NCBI GenBank assembly: GCA_009823505.1
Contig: VZQC01013730.1
Coordinates: 260,868 to 324,867, forward strand
Direction of reading: 5' to 3'
DNA length: 64,000 bases
Source: Rhizomys pruinosus
Lineage: Eukaryota > Chordata > Mammalia > Rodentia > Spalacidae
Part shown: piece after piece, positions 56,940 to 64,000 of the stretch
Position numbering within the stretch: the stretch's first letter is position 1
Layout: each line of letters starts with the position of its first letter
Notes under the pieces: generated by a model
Database searches by the model: none
What the model was told of the DNA's origin: nothing
The model's input: the letters and a program-made list of their open reading frames with translations, nothing else
Made by a program: the position numbers and the translations under genes

Positions 56940-57265
56940 CTTGTTTTGTTTTTGTATTGATCACTTGATATTTTCAAACAATGTAATTTGATCATAGTAA
57001 GATACCCTATCCCTTAACTTTGTGTTCTAATATTATTTTTAAAGGCCTATGAAGATTAATTTTTATTCATCAAACCTATTTGGTACCTGATAAACCTATC
57101 TGGTGCCACATCCTTTAAAGAAATTGATTTTCCTTTTCCTCCGAAATGTAAAGTATCAATAGTTTCTCAGGAGAGCTCCGGTTTCTTGTTCAGTCCCTAC
57201 CTCCTCCTTCCCTGCTGGAGTTTTCATGGCTTCAGCTTATACAGGTCTTACACACAGGGCCTGAC
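56940..57265 (-). repeat. Possible L1 3' UTR-like fragment
   Basis: Antisense: TTTTCAAACAATGTAATTTG ATCATAG and a later CTACCTCCTCCTTCCCTGC block, a layout seen in rodent L1 3' UTRs. Confidence 0.35.
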
Positions 57266-58016
57266 TGACACAGAGGTCTGCAAGAGAGAGAGAAAAAAAT
57301 GTTACTATCTAATCAATGTGTTCTTCTAATATTCTAAAACAATTTCTAAGTCTGTTTAGAGAAATTATACTAGTGCTTCCCTGCTTATTCTATTCTATTA
57401 CCTTGAGACTCACTATAAATATGAAATAGAATCCTAATAGTTTACAACAAATACCAAGTATGGTTACATTAATCTGAAGAAGTGTTGACTTTAACAACCC
57501 CTATCCATTTAAGAAAAAAATATTTTTCCAGCTAAAGAATAAATCAAGGAATGTGCTAGAATTGAATAATTAAGTGACATCATTACCTAAAATGAGATTT
57601 CAGTCTAAGCCCTTTAAAAAGTTTACTGACTAATGGCCTTGTATAAATACAAATACCTGATAACATGGCTTCTAGGTGGCTGAAAGTAAGAAATACATTA
57701 GTATAAGTAATAAAATTTATGAAGGGAAAGGATATGTAAGATTTCAATTAAACAAACAAGGTGGGACTCGGGCTTGGAGAATGGCATACTGAGGAAAAAG
57801 GCATATGAATTGTAAGAATTTCTCACAGAACACAGAATAAAATGTCTCTTTAGATTTTAAAGAGTCTCATTGCATAAAATAAAATTAAGCTTATGTTAAG
57901 GTCAGAAGAATGAATAAGAGGGTCAGCATTTTCCACACCAAAATTTGATACATGCATTTTTATTACAAGCATATAATCCAAGGACAGTGGAATTTTTACA
58001 ATATATGGAAAGAGAA
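57266..58016. other. No gene recognised
   Basis: AT-rich; nothing named. Confidence 0.5.
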
Positions 58017-58033
58017 GATTTAGCTACTTTTAT

Positions 58034-58197
58034 TTTTATTTTTTATTTTTTGGTCTTTTTGAGACAGGGTCTCCCTGTAGCCCCAGCTGGCCTGGAACTC
58101 ACTCTGTAGACCAGGCGGGCCTTGAACTCACAAAGATCCGCCTGCCTCTGCCTCCCAAGTCCTAGGATCAAAGGAGTGCACCACCATGCCCAGCTCT
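58034..58197 (-). repeat. B1 SINE with target-site duplication
   Basis: Antisense: GGTCTTTTTGAGACAGGGTC to TGCACCACCATGCCCAGCTC. A 17-bp duplication GATTTAGCTACTTTTAT is at 58017-58033 and 58198-58214. Confidence 0.97.
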
Positions 58198-58297
58198 GAT
58201 TTAGCTACTTTTATAAACTCAAGTTGTGTCACTCTGTGAGTGAAGTATTGTTCTATATAAGCATAACATTTTGAAGACATAAAGAGTTAAGGAATCC

Positions 58298-58548
58298 AGG
58301 AGCTGGAGAGATGGCCTAGCAGTTAAGAGCACCGACTGCTCTTTGCAGAGGACCAGGGTTCGATCCCCAGCGCCCACATGGCGGCTGAGAACCCTCTGTA
58401 ACTCCCATTCCAGGAGAACTCCAGTTCCAGGGGAATCCGACGCCCTCTTCTGACCTCTGCAGCATTGCACGACACGGGTGCACAAACCTACATGCAGACA
58501 GTACATTCATACACATAAAATAAATTTAAAAAATCAAAAAAAAAAAAA
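58298..58548 (+). repeat. B2/B3-type SINE with target-site duplication
   Basis: GGAGCTGGAGAGATGGCCTA start, GGTTCGATCCCC (B box), doubled 17-bp block, A-tail. Flanks AAAGAGTTAAGGAATCC at 58281-58297 and 58549-58565. Confidence 0.97.
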
Positions 58549-58565
58549 AAAGAGTTAAGGAATCC

Positions 58566-58888
58566 TTACTTTGGGGCGAATTAAAATCACTAAAGAGAAT
58601 AAATGCCAGATTTGGAGTTTATATCACAAATTGCTAGAACAAGATTAAATCATTAAAATAATGCTAATCATATAAAATTGGGATGCAATATGATTATAAT
58701 AAGAAATGTATGCTATAATGACTAAGAAAGTCTAGAAAAAATTAAGTTTTGATTTTATGTGCAAGCAATTTACAAATTAAATATTTAACAGCCAGTTAGC
58801 ATCTGTTCCTTTTATTATTTCTAAATATGGTTAAGAAAATATTGTTCAATCTCTTATGTGTTACTTTATCTATGGAAAGTATTTAGGG
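58566..58888. other. No gene recognised
   Basis: AT-rich; nothing named. Confidence 0.5.
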
Positions 58889-58889
58889 T

Positions 58890-59199
58890 TGTAGTAGCCT
58901 TTACGCTGAGAAAATGTAGTAGCTTGTAAGCTGAGAATTACGCAGTGCACCTGTGCAGAGCTTGTCCCTCATCAACCTAAACTGCCCTAGGCAGGCGACC
59001 ATACAAACACCTGAATTACAGACCTGGGCCAATCACAAGGTGACACGATGACTGCACTAAGAGGAGAGTTGACTGTGAGCAGTACCTAAACCCTAACCTG
59101 TCCACTGGCAGCTCGCCTTCTGCCTGTATTCATCAGACTCCCAGGAACTGCGTCTTGACTCTGCACCTCTTATCCCCTTTCGTTCATGGTCAGACCACA
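58890..59199 (+). repeat. Possible class II (IAP-like) LTR remnant
   Basis: Begins TGTAGTAGCCTTTACGCTGA and contains GCCAATCACAAGGTGACACG, which resembles the CCAAT/TGACACG region of IAP LTRs, with a GC-richer body. It ends CAGACCACA. No TATA or AATAAA and no target duplication were seen. Confidence 0.35.
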
Positions 59200-59257
59200 A
59201 TATTCCCTGGCAGGCCAGGAGGATTGACAACGAGGGTGATTTAAGAAGATAGAGAAT

Positions 59258-59426
59258 AGCTGGGCGTGGTGGCGCACACCTTTAATCCTAGCACTTGGGA
59301 GGCAGAGGCAGGAGGATCTTTGTGAGTTCAAGGCCAGCCTGGTCTACAGAGTGAGTTCCAGGACAGCTGGGGCTACAGGGAGACCCTGTCTCAAAAATAC
59401 CAAAAAAAAAAAAAAAAAAAAAAAAA
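59258..59426 (+). repeat. B1 SINE, young-looking
   Basis: AGCTGGGCGTGGTGGCGCAC to ACCCTGTCTCAAAAATACCA and a long A tail. The closest B1 to a full consensus in the window. Confidence 0.95.
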
Positions 59427-59429
59427 GAA

Positions 59430-60058
59430 GAGACCTGTATTGCAAAAAGACTAAAGAATGTTGATTTTGTTATATTAGATTTTACCTATGGCCAGCCAAC
59501 TTTGGATATACCTTTATTTAAGACACCCATGACATATACCTTTGACAATAAGACACACCCGTGAAGTAAGTGTCTTTGCTAAGGTGGAAATTTGAATACG
59601 ACAAACCAAGTCATAGATAAAAATAAAAGCAGTGGAGTTTATTAATTGTATTACATTGTTCAATATGTTAAAAACTCTCAAATTCTTATTCAAAATTAGG
59701 GAATTTTTTTAAAATCACATTGTTACTTATTTGATTATGCAAAGTTTTACTTTGTATAATTTTTATGCCACTGAGATACCTATCATACAGCTAGTGACAC
59801 CGGGCCAGTTGGCCCTAACAACCATCTATATGGTGACTCCCTCCCATCAAGTTCCTGCTTATACAGCTGTCTGGCCTTCAAGAACAGTATACATCTAAAC
59901 ACATGCTCACAAGCAATGTACAGGTTCATTCTAATTCATATCGACAATAGATTTATGTTTTCCAGAGAAACATTAAAAGCAGAATCAATACAAATCTGGA
60001 TAGAAAAACATAATTAGAAAACAGAGCAAAGGTAGAGGCATTACAGTACCTGCTGTCA
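59430..60058. other. No gene recognised
   Basis: AT-rich; nothing named. Confidence 0.5.
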
Positions 60059-60059
60059 G

Positions 60060-60175
60060 TACATAATGGCACAGACTATTAATTCCTGCATGCTGGAGGC
60101 TAAAGAAGGAGGATACAAGTACGAGACCATCATAGGCTACACAGTAAGATCTTATCTCAAAAAGCAAACATCAAA
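60060..60175 (+). repeat. Degenerate B1 SINE
   Basis: AATTCCTGCATGCTGGAGGC and CTTATCTCAAAAAGCAAACA. Confidence 0.6.
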
Positions 60176-60305
60176 TCACTAAAGTTTATTAAAAAAAGTT
60201 ATACTTAATGGCATAAAATGTATACTCAGATAAGCATAATAGAATAAATGTCCCGGAATAGAATCCTGTTTTATAGAACATTTATTATTCCGCAATTTGT
60301 TTTCT

Positions 60306-60475
60306 TTCTTTTTTTTTTTTTTTTTTTTTGGTCTTGTTTTCTGAGACAGGGTCTCGCTTAGTCCCTGGTATGGAGCTAGCGATGTAACCAGGCCTGGCCC
60401 ATGAACTCACAAGATACACCTGCCTCTGCCACTCCCAAGTGCTGGGATTAAAGGTGTGCACACCACCACACATAG
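60306..60475 (-). repeat. B1 SINE
   Basis: Antisense with a long T run, TGAGACAGGGTCTCGCTTAG to GGTGTGCACACCACCACACA. Confidence 0.9.
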
Positions 60476-60516
60476 TTTGTTGTTTCAATAATGAACAAAA
60501 AAAAAAAAAAAAAAAT

Positions 60517-60735
60517 GTCAGAGGCACTAGAGAGGTGGATCAGTGGTTAGGAACACTGTCTGCTCTTGCAGAGAACTGGATTTCATTCCCAGCACACATA
60601 GCAGCTAACCATCAGAAACTCCAGTTCTAGGGGATCAGGTACCCACTTTTGGCCTCTGCCACCATTGCATTGTACATGGTAGAAATATACGGGCAAAATC
60701 ATACAGGCAAAACAAAAATAAATTAATTAAAAATA
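60517..60735 (+). repeat. B3-type SINE
   Basis: GGCACTAGAGAGGTGGATCA start, TGGATTTCATTCCCAGCACA (B box), one 17-bp block, tail of AATAAATTAATT. Confidence 0.85.
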
Positions 60736-60739
60736 TTTT

Positions 60740-61600
60740 TATTAACAAATGAAAGGTCAGCCTCTTCCACAAATGGTGTTGGTAATTCATATAGAGGAAT
60801 GAAACTAGAATTCCATGTTTCCATGGCTACCAAAATCAATTTCAATGAATTCAAAACTTAATAATCTTGGATCTATAAAGCCATAAGAAATGCTTAAGGA
60901 TTGTTATGCAACTCTGTCCCTGGAGATAACTGAATAAATATCTACTCACCCCATATGGGAACAAAAGACACTCCAAACAAAGGATGCCGCCACAATCCAG
61001 CTTTGGTTAATACATGAGTTTTAGTGGGGTTACTTATAGGAATTAGAGATGATTTACTGGAGCAGAAATGAACCTGGAGCAATCAGCAAAACTTGCAGGC
61101 GCTTAAGACATTAGGGTGTGTCTCTCAGCGCTTCCGACGTTAGAGTGGGTCTCTTTCAGCAGCTCAGTTGCTACAGGCCTTCACCAGTTGTCTGTTCTGG
61201 TGTCTGGCTCTTCCCAGTAGTTCTTCTGGTCTCTGCTTCATCCGCTCGTCTCAGCTGGTCTGGGTCTTTCTGGACAGATCAGCTTGTCTGAGTGTATCTC
61301 TCTACAGCCTCAGAGCTATGCCTAGAGAGGGGGAGGTCTTGGGAATCTGGCCAGTTTCATGGACTTCCTGAAGGTATGGAGAGATTTCCTGTTTTGAGGT
61401 AGGAGCATTCTGTTTCACTTTCCACTAGAGCAACCAGTTAGTGTCTGAAAAAGCTTCCTCTGAGTTTGGAATGTTTTATCTCCTGTCACATCACAAAATC
61501 CTTTGTCAAAAAAATCTTCCTCCAAGATAGGAGATTTATCTTGAAGGGACTAACAATATATAAGGAAATCCACAAATATTACAAATGTCAATATGTAATG
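60740..61600. other. No gene recognised; GC-richer block at 60960-61540
   Basis: The block has pyrimidine-rich pieces (TCTTCCCAGTAGTTCTTCTG) and may be a repeat I cannot name. A 67-codon frame at 61168-61371 is in it but shows no domain. Confidence 0.35.
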
Positions 61601-62440
61601 TAAATAGACATTACTGAAAGAAAGGAAAACAAATGGCTCACAAACATCTGAAGGAGCACTCTTCATCATTAATCAAATGTAAATGCAAGTTCAAGCCAAA
61701 ACGAGGCACCATCTCACTCCAGTTAGAACAGCTGTCTTTAAAAAGACAAAACTGATATTGGTCAGGATACAGATAAAAGAGAATTCACACATTGTTGGAG
61801 ACAATATAAATTAATTCAAGCATTTTGGAAAACATTATGTAGATTCCTCAGTAAAAAAACAATTTGAGAAAACACTAGAAATAGAACTTCCATGTAAATC
61901 CAACAATTCCATTGTTGGTTATTTATCTAGAGGGTAAGAAGTCAGTACATCAAAGAAGTACCTACCTACCCACCCAAGTTTTTTTCAGCACAGTTTAATG
62001 TATTCCACAATTGAGATCTACTTGGCAATCCATTGTGAAAAAATTTCATATATACCTGCAGATACATACAGAAGGAGTTTATACAAAGAATAAAATCCTG
62101 CCCTTTATAGCACCAAAGATGGCACTGAAAAGTATTAAGTAAGCAGGCAGAGAAAGAAAAAAGGTGCTGCACATTTCTTATTCATGTATGGAAGCTTACA
62201 AACTCATCTCTTGGAGTCTGAGGTCAGAATATGGAGGCACAATGCAACACAAGGGCAGAGATAATGGTTTAATGATACAGGAATAGAGTTAGGTAGGAGA
62301 AAGAGTGTCTACAATTATATAACCTACTGGGGTAACTGCAGTTGACAAAATATAATTGTAGATTTCAGAAGAGCTAAAGCAGAGGACTTCAAATGTTCAC
62401 CCATATTAGAAAGGGTTGTATGTATGTCATCTTGTACATG

Positions 62441-62442
<2 letters not shown>

Positions 62443-62475
<33 letters not shown>
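62443..62475. repeat. (TG)n microsatellite
   Basis: About 16 TG units, inside the old L1. Confidence 0.95.
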
Positions 62476-62479
<4 letters not shown>

Positions 62480-62628
62480 ATGAGAGATAGAGTTTTACAC
62501 TGTACTTGTGCCTTTTCTGGTACTTACTATACAGATCAATCTGGCCTCAAACTCAGAGCAATCTTTTTGTTTCAGACTCCCTAATGCAGAGGTTACAAGC
62601 ATTTGCCACAACATACATCTCCAGAATG
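62476..62628 (-). repeat. Degraded B1 SINE within old L1
   Basis: Antisense: GATCAATCTGGCCTCAAACT, then GAGGTTACAAGCATTTGCCA. Confidence 0.55.
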
Positions 62629-62700
62629 GATAAATGGTTAAGGTAATGGATCTGACCAGCATATATTGCATACAGGTACTGATATATCATAAATATGTAG

Positions 62701-63485
62701 AGCTGTTTGGAGCTAAGTTAGCAATATGTGTGAAATTATGCACAAGACGCAGTTTATTACTAACAGGTCCTGCTATCAAAGTCCTACTGGTGTTATTTTC
62801 CAGTCTAAGCTTAATGTTATAATCTTTGTATTGTCATACCATTTAACTTTTCCTGTCAAAATTCATATAACTGACACAGGTGGATTTCAAAGAAGATATA
62901 AAAAGATCACATTCACCTAGAGGTGGAGATAATAAAATTACAGTACAAATTCTGTTACAGAATTTCCATGTTTGGTTTGTGGTCAACAAGTAGCTGGTGG
63001 TCCCTGTTCAGTTACTTGACTATCAGAAGTTGTAGTAAGTAAAGTAGAAATCAGACTTAAAGAATGAAAAATTTTATGGGCTTCTGCCATCTGAAGAATT
63101 ATTTGAAGTGAATGAAGAAATTGCTGTACTTCCTTTCATGTGGTTGGTATCACTGAACACATCATTTCTAACTTATGCAAATTCCTCTCCTGCAATATCA
63201 TTCATTGTCTATCAGCAGGAGGTAGATTTTTTGCTTTTGTTTTGTTTTTTTTTTTTTACTGCTTGTGTGTATCAGAAAATTTCCATTTTGTTGACAGGTT
63301 TCAAATTGTTATGCAGCATTCTTTTTAAATTTTTAAGTATATTTGTGTAAATTGTTTAGTTGTTAGCTTTGGGTTTTTTATTGTTGAGTTTCGGTTTAAA
63401 TTTTTCATTTTATTTCCAGAATAAAAAATATTTTGTTAACTATATTTACTAGACTACTAGACTTTAAAGATATAAAACTTTAGTT
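62701..63485. other. No gene recognised
   Basis: AT-rich with a T run (63240-63258). Overlapping 60-80 codon frames at 63108-63350 have no motif. Confidence 0.5.
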
Positions 63486-63489
63486 TTAT

Positions 63490-63955
63490 AAAACTCATAA
63501 AACATGAGTTTGCATGTTAGCATCATTGCTGTAAGTTCATATGAGCAAGTTCCCAGAGACCTGGAAAAGACTCTGATTCCTGAGGAACATTTACCAAATC
63601 TGGATCTTATACTCTTCCTGCCCCCTCTTCCACAATGGTCCCTGAGCTTTGAGTGAGATTTAATGTAGGAGTCATAATCGGAATACAATCTCTGCTGTCT
63701 CTTATTCTCTACCCTATGTCCAGTTGTAGACGTCTGTGAGCATCATACTCTGTGCATGAGAAAACCTTATTGGTGAGAGATAAGAGACATATTAGTGCCC
63801 TCTCTACTCTCTGTTCTACCATTCTACATGGACTTGAGGTATAGAGGTTCTATTGTACACATGTTACTTAGAGCTGGCATCTCATACACAATTATTCTCT
63901 GTGTGTGATCAGTTGTAGAATTTTGTAGTATTCTCTATCTACACAAAAAAACTAT
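63490..63955 (-). repeat. L1 3' UTR-like sequence
   Basis: Antisense: CACAATGGTCCCTGAGCTTT, CTTATTCTCTACCCTATGTC and CAGTTGTAGAATTTTGTAGT, parallel to 37590-37880. Confidence 0.55.
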
Positions 63956-63978
63956 TAAAATGTACATTAAAACATACA

Positions 63979-64000
63979 GGTATATATATATATATATATA
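63979..64000. repeat. (TA)n microsatellite at the window edge
   Basis: Pure TA units to the last base; length outside the window is unknown. Confidence 0.9.

Larger units (their letters stand above)
61600..62700 (+). repeat. Ancient L1 (L1M-like) ORF2 3' end and 3' UTR
   Basis: ACAAATGGCTCACAAACATC and CGAGGCACCATCTCACTCCA are conserved late ORF2 landmarks. Later GCAGGCAGAGAAAGAAAAAA and GATACAGGAATAGAGTTAGG match the end and 3' UTR of old L1s. Interrupted by a (TG)n and a SINE piece. Frames are lost. Confidence 0.75.

Overview
This window is intergenic DNA from a rodent genome, almost certainly a muroid. It carries 7SL-derived B1 SINEs, tRNA-derived B2/B3 SINEs in many copies, ID-type SINEs, MT/ORR-like MaLR and ERVL LTRs, and L1 fragments ranging from moderately young to very old. 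I cannot fix the species. I found no host protein-coding gene, tRNA, rRNA or CRISPR array. Almost all short open frames are translations of SINEs, L1 pieces or microsatellites. The base composition is AT-rich throughout.

The one real coding block is at the left end (about 1-5894, minus strand). It is a class III (ERVL / MuERV-L type) endogenous retrovirus, read from right to left: 5' LTR (5429-5894), a tRNA-Leu(UAA)-like primer binding site, a broken gag, a protease split by one stop codon, and a long uninterrupted pol frame. Pol encodes reverse transcriptase, RNase H and integrase, with a dUTPase-like domain near its C-terminus. No env is present between pol and the window edge. The 3' LTR, if present, lies to the left of the window. 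Catalytic residues of RT, RNase H and integrase are all retained, while gag has a nonsense codon and a frame change.

The rest (about 5.9-64 kb) is layered repeats. Main landmarks: an MT2-like LTR remnant at 7.7 kb; a group of LTRs at 12.0-13.1 and 15.3-16.7 kb, one of them interrupted by a B2/B3-type SINE with a clean target-site duplication; a tail-to-tail pair of L1-like 3' ends at 19.07-20.27 kb; a MaLR LTR with its Leu-type primer site at 22.3-23.2 kb; L1-like 3' ends and a tandem duplication at 31.7-34.9 kb; L1 3' UTR-like pieces at 37.3, 43.5, 50.7 and 63.5 kb; a 28-bp minisatellite at 39.5 kb; hairpin-forming sequences at 41.5 and 42.06 kb; and ancient L1 ORF2/3' end fragments at 49.0-49.95 and 61.6-62.7 kb.

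The most informative observations are the ERVL pol architecture (dUTPase lying between the integrase core and an integrase C-terminal-like tail), a SINE subfamily with a variable 17-bp internal repeat, several exact or near-exact tandem duplications, a consensus-matching CTCF motif at 13.28 kb, and two strong inverted repeats. I did not find convincing evidence of a wholly new system.
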